A stretch of DNA of 64,000 nt from Thalassia testudinum (lineage: Eukaryota; Streptophyta; Magnoliopsida; Alismatales; Hydrocharitaceae), in the NCBI GenBank assembly GCA_037157565.1, contig JAZHRO010000036.1:19146501-19210500 (forward strand), given 5' to 3'. Position 1 is the first letter of the stretch, and each line of letters opens with the position of its first letter. This document shows positions 45,125-57,800 of this stretch, piece after piece. The position numbers were made by a program, and so were the translations under genes. The notes beneath the pieces are model-generated. The model was not told the DNA's origin, searched no databases, and saw nothing but the letters and a program-made list of their open reading frames with translations.

Positions 45125-46841
45125 ATGTTTGGGAGGAGGTCACAAAACCCTGAACTATTTGAATTGACTGATAAATCTAGAAAACAAGTCGAATCGTCCT
45201 CCTCCTCCACAAACATGGCTGCACGCCCACCCCCAAATCCCGAGGGAGGAAACTGCCCTCAGAACCCACCAGGTGGTGGAGCCTTAGATCCCATAACCCG
45301 CCTCCAAGCCCAAATGGAAATGTATAATGAGCAAATCGAAGCCATTCGGGAAACATTGGAGGAAATGCAGAACCCTCCCGAACGGGAGGAGCCTAGGTCT
45401 CTTAGCTCTTATCAGAATCCCGCTGCTACAGAGACCATAGGACAAATTCGGGTCCCCATGGGTGGGGACGACTTTGAATTAAAACCAAACATAATTGGCC
45501 TAATCAATTTTCACTTTCATGGTCTTGCAAGTGAAGACCCATTTCTCCACTTGGAAGACCTAACCCGACTTGCTGAAACCGTTAAACCAAGAAATGTCGG
45601 GTTATCTATAGTCCTCATGAAGATGTTCCCGTTTTCATTACGGGATAAAGCGTCGCAATGGTTACGCACCCTTGGGACAACCATCCACTCTTGGGAAGAG
45701 ATGCGAACAGCGTTTCTCAAGAAGTTCTTCCCAATCGGGCGGACCAATGCGCTTCGCCGTGCTATCACTTCATTTACGCAACAAAACGGCGAACAATTTC
45801 ATGAGGCATGGGAGAGGTATAACGACCTCCTCAGGAAGTGTCCGCACCACGGTCTGCCTAAGTGGCATATAGCCCAGATTTTCTACTATGGGCAGATTTT
45901 CTACTATGGGCTAAATGAGACTTTGAAGCAGATTGCAGACGCTTCCTGCGGAGGGAACTTTATGAATAAAGATGAGAATGGAGCATTTGAGCTGTTTGAA
46001 AATATGAGTGAAAACTCAATGAACAATGCTTCCATTGTCACCTTTAATCGTACCAGCCAGCCCCGAAATGTCCACGAAGTTGACACGGGACCCTCCCATT
46101 CATCCACTGATCTAAGCCTTATTGCACAAGAAGTTGGACGAGCTTCTGGCCAACCCCACCCGATCTATGGCAAACACCACCTCTTCACCACTTCATCACA
46201 ATCCAAGTTCTTCTAATACCAGGCTTATCCCGAGAAACCCCGTTAGACCTTCCTTACTGAGTGTCGCGCCAAGCGACTCAGTAAGTCATGTGGAACTGGC
46301 TTCTGCGAGCCAATATTTCGACACGGAGGACCAAGCCTCCGTGTGCTCGGACGCATATCTACATGCGGATGCATCTTCTGGCATAGAAGATGCTTGCGCC
46401 CTGGGGAACAACCCGTTCTCTGCCACTTATAACCCAGGGTGGCGTAATCATCCGAACTTCGCATGGTCCAACAACCCGCAGCGCCAAAACCCCGCGGGTG
46501 GACCAATGCGGCCATCCGCACCCATCATCCCAAGGGTCCAGTTTAATCCTATGGCAAATCCGCCATCAGGCCCTTGCGTACCACAAACTGAACACGCATC
46601 AAGCCCTCTTGACAAATTGATGCGAATGATGACGGAAATGTCAAAGCGCCATGAAGAGAACATGACCTCTCTTCAGCACCAATTGGCGCAGCAGAACGCC
46701 GAGATCAGTCAACTACGCATGGAGACTCGATCTCAGGGCACTCTTCCTACCCAACCTGTTCCAAACCCGCAAAATTTCGTGCCCCGTGGTTCTCAACCAC
46801 AGGTACGACCTTCTCAGGGACAGGTTAATCAAGTTCTGTAA
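45125..46841 (+). pseudogene. gag: gag of copy B
   Basis: Athila capsid/nucleocapsid region beginning MFGRRSQN at ATG 45125. The conserved gag core lies at about residues 120-300: GLINFHFHGL, MFPFSLRDKA, FLKKFFPIGRTNALR, the block ending CPHHGLPKWH, and GGNFMNKDE. An 18-bp tandem duplication at 45877-45912 repeats the codons QIFYYG. A deletion near 46130, apparently between two GCACAA copies, shifts the frame. Reading continues in another phase from about 46122 to TAA 46839-46841, where copy E has CAA. This segment includes a Gln/His-rich helix-forming region near 46640-46720. No classical CCHC knuckle is visible. Confidence 0.9.
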
Positions 46842-49800
46842 GCTCCGAGCATTCCACGGGATTTCAGGCTAATCCTGCTGCAGCACCACACTCTTATATC
46901 CCCATTGCAAACCCTCCTCCACCGTATGATCCCACTGGACCCGCATCGTCCAATGCTATCACTACGAGGAGCGGTAAGCAGACCGTCGATCCGCCTCGAC
47001 CTGATCCTGGCCCGTCTTCTTCTTCGCCCTCTCATTCGGGATGCATACCGCATTCACGAGAGGATGATGCACCAAAACTTGTGCCAGAATCAATCCCATT
47101 CCCTGAGGCTCTACTAAGGGAGCCAAAAGGCAAAAAGAAAAATACGCAGGCCTTTGACAACCTACGTAATTTGTTCCGGGATGTAGAAATCAAGGTACCC
47201 CTGCTCGAGGCAATCGACCACATACCTACTGTCGCTCGATTTTTCAAAGACTACACAACACCCAGGCGATAGTCAAAGAAGACTAAGAATCCGGTGGTTC
47301 TCTCGCCTCATGCGAGTTGTGCTATACTGTCAAACTTACCACCGAAGCAGAAAGATCCGGGCACACCACTGATTTCCTGTAGCATCCAAGGCTGCAGTTT
47401 TAACCGTGCCTTGCTTGATCTAGGATCTTCCATCAATCTCATACCGACCATCATGCTCGAAAAATTTTCCTTGGGAAATCTGAAACCCACCCCTGTCACG
47501 TTACAGTTGGCAGATCGTTCTGTCAAAATCCCGAAGGGTGTGGTGGAAGACGTGGTGGTTAGGGTCAACAGTCTCTGTTTTCCTGTTGACTTTCTTGTTT
47601 TAGATATGGAAGTTTCTAGTTCACTTTCTGATTGTCCGATCATCCTCGGTCGACCTTTCTTGGCCACAGCCCGCGCCCACATCGACTGCGAGTCGGGCTG
47701 TATTGAGATTGCCGTTGGATCTGAGAAACTCAAGCTTAACATATTCAAGGCAGCCAAGAACTTTAATTGCGATTGCATTGAGGATGACACGTCTGACGAG
47801 GACATGGCCGTCAGCGCGTGTATCATACTAATTGGGACCTATTCGGATTGCTGCGGATTACCTATAAACACTGATAACTGCCTGACCAACGCATACTGTG
47901 ACGTTCCCCAATCCCTCCCTTGTCCAGTACCTTCTCCTGGCCAGACTTCTGACGAGGTTTTCTCCGCTTCCCATACCTCGTGGTCTGAGTCATATCTGGG
48001 CTACTCACTGTCGGTCCACACTCATGAAGACCGAATTGCCCTTTCTTCCCCGCCAAATCAGGCGGATTTACAAATCCACACTGGGACCTTGAGCCCATAT
48101 ACTTCTCACTGGGGCTATTCATTTTTGGATCCATCTATCCAAGAAGCCCCTCTTCTTGGCCAATCTGAAGGCCAGTTTCTTCCTCCTAACTTGTTCTCCT
48201 ACCCGTCTAGGACACTCTCGTCCCAAGAAATGCCAGATCCTTCCCCATCCACTCCCGAGCTAAAAGTGCTGCCTAATACACTCAAGTATGTTTTCCTGGG
48301 ACCAAATGAAACGCTCCCTGTAATCATCAGTTCAAAATTAACCATGGAGCAGGAGTGCAAACTAACTAAGGTCCTCCTAGAACACAAGGCAGCTATTGGA
48401 TGGTCTTTATCAGACTTATCTGGTATTAGCCCCTCCTACTGCACTCATCGTATATATACGGAGGAGGAGGCTCGACCTTCTCGCGAGATGCAGCGACGTC
48501 TCAACCCTAACATGCGGGAGGTCGTTAAGAATGAAATCATTAAGTGGCTGGATGCGGGTATAATCTACCCGATCAGCGATAGCCCCTGGGTGAGTCCGAT
48601 TCACGTTGTGCCCAAAAAGGCAGGACTCACCATCCATGTCAATGACAGGGGCGAATCCATCCCTACACGCACTCCTACATCTTGGAGAGTGTGTGTAGAT
48701 TATAGGAAACTCAATGCTGCAACCAGGAAAGATCACTTCCCACTACCATTTATTGACCAAATCCTGGAGCGGTTAGCGGGAAATAAATTTTTCTGCTTCC
48801 TGGATGGATTCTCAGGATATAACCAGGTGGCAATAGAACCCCGAGACCAAGAGAAAATCACTTTTACCTGCCCTTTCGGCACCTTCACCTTTAGAAGGAT
48901 GCCGTTTGGACTTTGTAATGCGCCAGCAACTTTCCAGAGATGCATGCTGGCGATATTTCATGACATGGTGGGTGACTTTCTCGAGGTCTTCATGGATGAC
49001 TTTTCAGTCTTTGGACCATCTTTCGACGAATGTCTTGCCAACCTGACTCGCACCCTTAGGAGATGTATTGATGTAAACCTCGTGCTTTCCTGGGAAAAAA
49101 GTCATTTTAGGGTGCACGAGGGAATTGTTCTTGGACATATCATCTCTGATAGGGGTATCGAGGTTGACAGAGCTAAGCTCGATGTCATTGCTGATTTACC
49201 TGTGCCTGGTTCTGTCAAACAAATCCTCTCCTTCTTGGGACACGTCGGTTTCTATAGGAGATTCATCAAAGACTTCTCCAAAATTTCTCGACCCTTAACT
49301 CATCTCCTATCAACCGACGTGCCCTTCGACATGGGCCCTGACTGTATACAAGCATTCACGCAGCTACGTAATGCTGTCACCAAGGCCCCTATTCTCCAGT
49401 CGCCTGATTGGTCCCTCGACTTTGAACTTATGTGTGACGCTTCAGACCTTGCAGTCGGAGCCATCCTGGGACAAAGACGCGATAGACACCCCTTCGTGGT
49501 ATACTACGCCAGTAAGACGTTGGACGAGGCCTAGCGTAATTATACTACCACTGAAAAGGAACTACTGGCAGTCGTCTTTGGGCTGGAAAAATTCCGTTCT
49601 TACCTTCTGGGCTCTCACGTTATTGTTTTCACTGATCACGCGGCCATTCGCCATCTCATGAACAAGAAGGATGCCAAGCCTAGACTGATTCGTTGGATCC
49701 TTTTGCTCCAGGAATTTGACATTGAGATTCGTGATAAGGCCGGAGCCCAGAATGTTGTGGCTGATCACCTTTCCAGACTGGACCCTGACCATATTGGACT

Positions 49801-51154
49801 TACTCTGCCAATTAATGAAATTTTTCCTGATGAGCACCTATTGGCAATAAATGTGGCAAGTGGACCGTGGTATGCCGACATTGCCAATTACCTTGCTTCT
49901 GGATCTCTTCCACATGGCTGGCCTAAAAACCAGCGCGAGCGTCTCATGGCAGAAGCAAAGTATTATTTCTGGGATAATCCACTTCTTTTTCGGATAGGTG
50001 CTGATCAAATCATCCGTCGCTGTATTCCTGACAGTGAGTTCCCCAGTGTGCTATCCTTCTGCCACGATCAGGCCTGTGGAGGCCATTTCTCTGGGAGGAA
50101 AACTGCAGCCAAGGTGTTGCAGTGCGATTTCTTTTGGCCCTCCCTTCACCAGGACGCGCACACTTATGCCAAACATTGCACTAGGTGCCAGTCATTAGGG
50201 TCAATGGCACATCGTGACATGATGCCCTTGCAACACATCCTAGCTGCGGAAATCTTCGACATCTGGGGAATTGACTTCATGGGTCCCTTTCCTCCATCCA
50301 ACGGCTTCGAATTCATCCTCGTGGCCGTCGACTATGTTTCGAAATGGATCGAGGCTATTCCCACGCGCCGTGCTGACCATGTTATCTCCACCCGATTCGT
50401 CAAGGACCATATCTTTGCACGTTTTGGGATCCCTCGGGCCATTATCTCGGATGGAGGAAGCCACTTTACCCATGCTTCTTTTCGGGCACTTCTGAGGAGG
50501 TACGGAGTCCACCATCGTATCGCATCCCCGTATCATCCTCAGACGAACGACCAGGCGGAAGTGTCGAACCGGCAAATCAAGTAGATTCTCCAGAAAATGG
50601 TTCGGCCTGACCGTAAGGATTGGTCCGACAAGCTGACTGACGCACTTTGGGCGTATCAGACCGCCTTCAAGGCTCCCCTTGGTATGTCTCCATATAGAAT
50701 CGTTTACGGGAAGCCTTGTCATTTGCCCGTGGAGTTGGAACATCGCGCTTATTGGGCGGTTCGCCAATGTAACCTCGACCCAGACTTGTGTGGTCGAGAA
50801 AGGAAACTCCAACTCCAAGAGCTGGAAGAGCTCCATCGTGAAGCCTATGATCCTGCTCTAACCTTTAAACAGCGCACTAAGGCTTTTCACGACAGCCATG
50901 TTCGGCGGAAGGAATTTGAGCCATCTCAGCAAGTTTGGCTCTATAATGCCCGACTCAAATTCTTTCCTGGGAAATTGAAGTCCAAATGGACTGGTCCTTT
51001 CCTGGTCTCAAGACCATTCCCCAATGGGGCCGTCGAGATCGAAGATCCCAAATCTGGGCGTAAATTTACGGTCAACGGGCAGCGTTTGAAACCCTATCTG
51101 ACTCATGAACCTGCCCCCGTTGGAGAAACCGTTGCCCTGCTGGAGGGTAACTAA
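46842..51154 (+). pseudogene. pol: pol of copy B (protease, RT, RNase H, integrase)
   Basis: Reads in one phase from about 47081 to TAA 51152-51154. The aspartic protease has ALLDLGSSINLIP (DLG at 47417-47425) and ILGRPFLATA near 47642. RT has DYRKLNAAT near 48700 and FMDD at 48989-49000. RNase H has CDASD (49433-49447), TEKE near 49550 and TDHAA near 49631. Integrase: HHCC finger (His 50063 and 50084, Cys 50177 and 50186), catalytic Asp 50273, Asp 50450 and Glu 50558. The C-terminal part ends with GRKFTVNGQRLKPYL. TAG stops at 47270, 49532 and 50582 replace Gln codons, and a 1-base loss near 46868 follows the TAA at 46839. All catalytic residues are intact, so only the stops and indels disable it. 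Confidence 0.93.
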
Positions 51155-51402
51155 TTCTTTGCCTCATTCTGAGTCCAGCTGGGGACATTAAATTCAGCGC
51201 TTGTTGGGAGGCACCCTAACAGCACTCACCACCCACCATCACTTTTCACACCTCTATTGCAATCACTTCACTTTTCTCTTCACCACCCACCATCCACCCA
51301 CCCTTCCACCCTGATCTATACCCTAAACCTCAGCTCTTGTTACCCGATCTTCCATCCTTCCTCTGCCTTTCCCTGCATGCATATGAGGACATAGCATTGT
51401 TT

Positions 51403-51414
51403 GGCATGGGGGGG
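51403..51414 (+). promoter_or_regulatory. internal PPT-like motif of copy B
   Basis: GGCATGGGGGGG, about 250 bases after pol and 1.1 kb before the PPT, preceded by a GAGGACATAGCA box. Confidence 0.55.
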
Positions 51415-52492
51415 TGGATAGGCATCCATAGGATCCGGGTATGTTATGGTATCATACAGTTTCCACCTATTTATAAATATGCAAGAAAAAGAAAAAAAAA
51501 ATATATATTATAATAAATGGTGTTTAGTAATGATCTTGAAGCTGAAACAAAAAGGCAATAAGTGTTTATGGATATTCAACCTCTGTTTTGAAGACTTTCC
51601 AGGCCACAAAAGCTTGATTCGCTCAGGCTCGACTTAATTCACTTAAAGCATTGACAAAATAGATCAAGATCTCTCCTAACTAAGGATGTATTCTTGTACC
51701 TGAGACACAAGTACAAGATTCGTTGGTTTACTTTTACTTGAGAGCTTAAGTAAACTTGGTTCACACTACACATATCAGGAAAGACCAGGTGAACATAAGA
51801 TCCAACCCTAGTGTTCATTAGGGAAGGTGGAGTCCTTACCTGTGCGCGCAGGTAGACTTTTTATCCCAGGCTTTAGTCTTGTGTTTGGGAGCGACTCTTT
51901 CCACCAAAAAGAAATTCTCCCACCAAAAAGAAAAAAAGTGTGCTCTTTCAAAATGTGTTGTAAGAGATATACTGACATATGTTTCAAAAAAAAAAAAAAA
52001 AAGATGTTGCAAAAGAGTCAGTATATCTCATAAATGTCTGTATAATTTGTTTTTCGGTGTGCAAAAAAAAAAAAAAAAAAAAAAACAGCAAATGGGAGTT
52101 GAGTTTTCCGTCATCATCTTAAGGGTCAATTCGAAGACATGAGCTGAAACTGGGACCAACCTGTACTTAAAAATTCGTGAAACCCTGGGATTGAGTCTTA
52201 ATGTTCATCTGGTCAGTCTTGATCCTTCACTACGCACAAACCATAACCTCTTGAGCTCTCGAGTACGGCAAAAACCTCCTGGGTCCTGGAAATCGTACTT
52301 AAGGTTTAAAAATCAAGAGTCCTGGTTAGTTGAGAGATGATCTATGTCATGTGAGACTTAAAGTACTGGTAGTCTTCTTTACAATTGGTTCTCACAATAT
52401 TCGATAATAAACACACCTATATCACCTCAGAAGAAAATCTTCAGCTTAAGATTATTTCTAAATACAGTTTTGCTAGGGACTAGCAAAAGATA

Positions 52493-52506
52493 GGCATGGG
52501 GGTATA
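52493..52506 (+). promoter_or_regulatory. polypurine tract of copy B
   Basis: GGCATGGGGGTATA directly before the 3' LTR, in the conserved block with GGGACTAGCAAAAGATAG. Confidence 0.85.
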
Positions 52507-53763
52507 TGTTTGCACCTCAAAACACGCCTATAATAACGCCTTCTTATGCTATTTTCTAGCATTAACTATGTATATTATAATCCTATAGCCACATTTGTAA
52601 AAACGGTTGCATGCATGCATTTAATCAAGAGAGGAAGAGGAGTGAAACAATCACCTGCATAGTTACATTTTTCTTCAAGTGCCTCCTTGCAAAATCACCC
52701 TCTTTTTATTTTTCCTCTTGATTTCTTCTTTTCTCTCCTTCCCGCGGCTGCACTCTTCCCGCAGCTGCATGCAACGCAGCACTTCTTCCCGTCACTTCTC
52801 CCTACCAACGCCGCTCCCTATAGCTGCAACTTGCGCACCCTCTCCCTGCTGCAGCCGGCACGCCACTCTCTCCTCCTCTATAAGTAGCTGCAGCTTCATC
52901 CTCGCAACACAGGCTGCTGCAGCAACAAAAACCCGCAACCATCTTCTCCACCGCTTTCCCCTCCCATACGTCGGCCCTCCGTCGAGGAGGCACCCGGCGA
53001 GCAGGAGAACCCACTGTGGTGCACACCACCACAGTGGGAGCACCACCGCCCAGCTCTTCGATGAGCCGGTGGGCGTGGTGCATTCCCTCGCTTCGTTTTT
53101 TTTCTTTAACGCCATTGCCGCCGCTCCAAGCTTCGAAGCTTGAAGCCACGGCAGCAGCAGCAGTAGGTCCTCCCGCTCCTCCGCGACCGTCCCCGCAGCC
53201 GCCCGTCGACTTCGCGCGCGCCTGCAGGGCCATTCCCCGCTCAACCTCCGTCCTGACGTCCCCGCAGTTGCACCTGTAGCCGTCCGCCGCGCGCACTGCA
53301 GCGGCCGGCTATGGCCTCGTGCCGCCCCCTGCCCTCCTCCGCGACCCTCCGCGACCACCTGCAGACCTCCTCCACGCTCGCTCCTCCACACCTTCGCTCG
53401 CCCGTCGCCTTCGCGAACGCCTGCAGGAACCCTACGCGAAGCCGCGCCTGCATCCACCGTCTTTAGACGTCTGCCTCCGCCTTCAGACGACGCGGCGTCA
53501 GACGTCCGCTGGAGGCGGCAGACGTCTTAACTCGCGCGTCCGCGATCTCTCGCTCGCCCGCTCTCTCTCTCTGCTGATCTCTCCCGCCCGCTCCCTCTCT
53601 CTCTCTCACGTATTCTCTCTCTCTCTCTCTTTTTTACTCACTAACAGACACACACTCACAGCAACGCACGCACACACACGTTCACCGACGCACACACACC
53701 TATACCAACACATACACACACACTCACACACTTATAGTACCATATATATATATAAATATATAT

Positions 53764-53794
<31 letters not shown>

Positions 53795-53849
53795 CATAGT
53801 ATATCTATATAGTTATGTATACATACACATATATATAATATATATATAC

Positions 53850-53880
<31 letters not shown>

Positions 53881-54807
53881 CTACTTATATATACATCTAT
53901 ATACTTATATATATATAGACATATATACTTATATACATATATATATACATATCTATATACATATATATATACATATATATAGTAATATATATATATACTT
54001 ATATACATATATATACACATATATATCTATATATATATATATCTATACATATATAACTATACATTTATATATATATATAGATATATTTACTTATATACAT
54101 ACATATGTACATATATTTTCATGTTATTTATTATACGCTGTATCGCGGGGATATCTGCACCAGTTGCTGATATTCCCTGATACACGCATACAAAAAAAGC
54201 GTGGTCCCATACATCATCCATCCTCCATCCACACTCCATGCGACACCTAGTCGTGTTGGTTGCGTCTCTCTAGACGTCGACTGACTCGACATAGTGCTAC
54301 ACTCCATCGCCACCTCCACCCCCACCCCTTTATATATATACTACATATATATATATACATACTATATTTACTTTCTGTCTATTTGCTTTTCTGTTAGTAA
54401 AAAGATAAAAAAAATACATAAAAAAGAAAAGATAATCTTTGACTTGCAGGTACCTCGTCTTGCGAGTAGCAAGACTTGTTTTGGGACTCTGTTTGGCTAA
54501 AAGCCAAGGACACAATTTTGAGGGTGTGCCTCAAGAACAAGGATTACCATAAAAAAAAACCTAAATAAGAAAAACACCAAAAACACCATAAACGAACGGA
54601 AGAGACGCGTTTTAAGGAAAACGTAGAAACTCGACTTTAACCCCACTTCCCTGTGTTCGACCCTGGGCCTAAAAGTGAAAAGATAAAATCAATTAGGCCA
54701 GGTTAAAAATTTTGTAAAGAGATGGTTAGGTCCAAATTAGGTTAACCACTATACACATTTCAACGATAAAAATATCATATTAACAACCTATTCGGGCCGA
54801 CCCATCA
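52507..54807 (+). repeat. 3' LTR of copy B
   Basis: 2301 bp, about 99% identical to 41431-43732 by eye, with TATAAGTA at 52879-52886, the GACGTC cluster 53465-53528 and the microsatellite. Most differences from the other LTR are C/T or G/A. Confidence 0.95.
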
Positions 54808-54812
54808 GGGTC

Positions 54813-57800
54813 CCATGAAATCGATGCCCCAAACGTCAAAGATTTCGATGGGAAGAATCAGGTTTAGAGGCATCATGTCTCTCTTGGTTATGCTCCCAAG
54901 TGCCTGGCATCGGGAACACGACCTCAAGAATTCCTGGGCATCCTTGAATAAAGACGGCCAATAAAATCCAGATTGCAAAATATTTGTAGCCATCTTTTTC
55001 TGAGAGAAATGTCCACCACACGTAGATGCATGGCAGAACTCGAGTATACTTTTAAATTCATTCTCCAGAACACATCAACGAATAATCTGATCAGAGCTGA
55101 TGCGGTACAGTTCAGGGTCCTCCCAGAAGTAATATTTAGCCTCAGATCTGAGTCTATCTCATTGTTGCTTGGTCCAATCCTAAGGGATTTGACTAATGGC
55201 TAAATAATTCACAATGTCAGCAAACCACGTGATTTGGACACCTGAAACTGCAAGGATAGTCTTGTCCGGAAAAGTAGCGGCAATCGGAATATCCGGACGA
55301 GAAAAATCACTCAGAAGTCTCGAAAGATGATCCGCCACCACATTTTGTGCCCTAGATTTATCTTTAATTTCAAGGTTGAATACTTGAAGCAGAAGAATCC
55401 ATCGAATAAGTTGGGGTTTGGCAACCTTTTTGGCCAAGAGATGTCTCAAGGTCGAGTGGTTGGTATATACTATGACATGAGACCCTAAGAGATAAGCCTT
55501 GAATTTCTCCAAAGTAAATACTACAGCTAGTAATTCCTTCTCAGTAACAGTGTAATTCCTCTGGGCCTCATCTACAGTTTTACTAGCGTAGTAGATGACA
55601 GAGGGCTTCCTGTCAATCTTCTGACCCAAAATAGCCCCAACCGCATAATCAGAACCGTCGGTCATGATCTCGAATGGGGCTATCCAAATCGATGGTTGCA
55701 ACACCGGAGCACAAGTGATTGCCATTTTAAGAAAATCAAATGCCCTATGGCATGATTCATTGAAATCAAATGGTGTATCTTTGGTGAGAAGGTTACTTAG
55801 AGGGCGAGCAACCTTAGAGAAGTCCTTGATGAACCTCCTATAGAATCCCACATGACCAAGAAATGATCTAATTTATTTGACAGATGTGGGAGGAGGAAGT
55901 TTAGAGATAACATCAACCTTAGCTTTGTCAAGTTCGATTCCTCGTTCAGAGATTCCATGACCCAAGACGATGCCTTCTTGTGTCATGAAATGACTCTTTT
56001 CCCAGCTAAGGACTAGTCTTGTTTTGATGCATCATTTAAGGATCGTTTCAAGATTAGCTAGGAAAGAATCAAATGATTCTTCAAAAATAGAGAAATTATC
56101 CATGAAGACTTCCATAAACTCTCCCACCATGTCTGAGAATATGGCTAGCATACACCTTTGAAAAGTCGCAGATGCATTGCATAAGTCGAATGGCATCCTA
56201 CAGAAAGCAAAGGTTCCATAGGGACAGGTGAAAGTCATTTTTTCTTGATCCTCGTGATGGATAGGGACTTGATTATATCATGAGTAATCGTCTAGGAAAT
56301 AGAAGTACTTCTACCTGGCTAGTCTTTCAAGGATTTGATTGATAAAGGGAAAAGGGAAATGATCCTTTTTCGTGGCAGTGTTTAGCTTCCTGTAATCAAT
56401 ACAAACCCTCCAAGAGTAAGCTAAACAAGTTATGACAGATTCTCCTTTCTCATTAGTCACAACAGTAATCCTGGCTTTCTTGGAAACAATTTGCTTGGGA
56501 ATTACCCAAGGACTATCAGAGATCGGATAAATGATTCCTGTATCTAGCCACTTGATAATTTCCTTCTTGACCACTTCTCGCATATTAGGGTTTAATCTCC
56601 TCTGCATTTTGTGAGAAGGACAGGATCCATCTTCCAAGAATATTCTATGATTGCAGTAAGATGACTCGATCCCCTTAAGGTGATGAATGGTCCAACCAAT
56701 TGCCTCCTTGTGTTCCTTTAAGACCTTGATCAGTTTAATCTCCTGCTCTGTAGTTAATCTAGCACTGATAATCATAGGGAGCATCTTTTGTGGTCCCAAA
56801 AATTAATATTTCAGACTCTCAGGCAATGGTTTCAGTTCAAGCTGGGGCAAGTTTAGGATTGAAGGTAAGGATGATGATGATGAAGATTCATTAAGAGGAA
56901 GAGGTTGAAAGTGAACAAAATCAATAACATCTTCAGAATGTGGTGGGTTAGCCACAGAAGGTTGCGAGTCAGATCCATCACAATAGGAGGAACTTTCGAT
57001 TGCAGAAATCGCCCTACATGTTTCAATGTTCAAGTTGTCTTCCTCAAGTTCCTTTATAAATCCACAATCCTCAAATTTGTTAATTGCCTTAAAAATATCC
57101 AATTTCAATTTCTGATCCCCAAAGGTGATTTCCATGCTACCGCTCTCACAGTTGACATTGGCCCTAGCGGTAGCCAGGAACATATGCCCCAGAATGATGG
57201 GCATGTTCCTTAAATTCTTAGGTACATCCATGTCAAGGACAAGGAAATCTACAGGAAAATAAAAATCGTTAACCATGAAAATAACATCTTCAATAATGCC
57301 TCACGGATTTGTGATCGAACGGTCTGCTAACTGTAGTATTACTGAAGCTGGCTGAAGTTTACCTACTCCAAACCTCTCGTAAAGAGAAGTCGGAATTAGG
57401 TTAATGGATGCACCTAGATCCAGAAGTGCTCTATCAAAGGTGTAATCTCCGATGACACAAGAAATCAAAGGAGCACCTGGATCTCTCTTTTTCTGAGGAA
57501 GGTGATGCAGGATAACAGAACTAGCTTGCTCGGATAGTACCACCTTCCTTGGAACAGATTCCCTCGACTTACGCTTCTGAGTGCATAAATCCTTTAAAAA
57601 TTTAGCGCAAGCCGGTATGTGTTTGATAGAGTTAAGGAGCAGGATATTGATCTCAACATTCTTGAATATATTCAAGAACTCCTCGTTACTATCAACAAGC
57701 TTCTTCTTCCTAGGTTTAATCAAGGCCTCATGAAAAGAAACATGAGTTAGATCTTTGGAATCAGATTCCTGAGCCTTGATTTCTTTTTCAGAGTTCTTTC

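Larger units (their letters stand above)
51155..52506 (+). other. 3' non-coding region of copy B
   Basis: 1.35 kb, no env-like or other gene. Internal G-run motif 51403-51414, A-runs near 51985 and 52063, conserved blocks shared with C and E, PPT at the end. Confidence 0.85.
41431..54807 (+). mobile_element. Athila-type retrotransposon, copy B (young, full length)
   Basis: A structurally complete 13.4-kb element. LTRs 41431-43732 (2302 bp) and 52507-54807 (2301 bp), PBS 43742-43759, leader, gag-pol 45125-51154, 3' non-coding region, PPT 52493-52506, and a GGGTC target duplication. By eye I count roughly 20 substitutions plus microsatellite length changes between the LTRs, about 1%. Despite this youth its gag-pol is broken by at least four stops and two or more indels. 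It was therefore probably already defective when copied and used proteins from another copy. Confidence 0.95.

Noticed and set aside
51155..52506. Possible env-like gene between pol and the 3' LTR
   Set aside because: Some Athila elements carry env-like ORFs here, but in A, B, C and D this interval has no frame above about 110 codons and no signal peptide or membrane segment.
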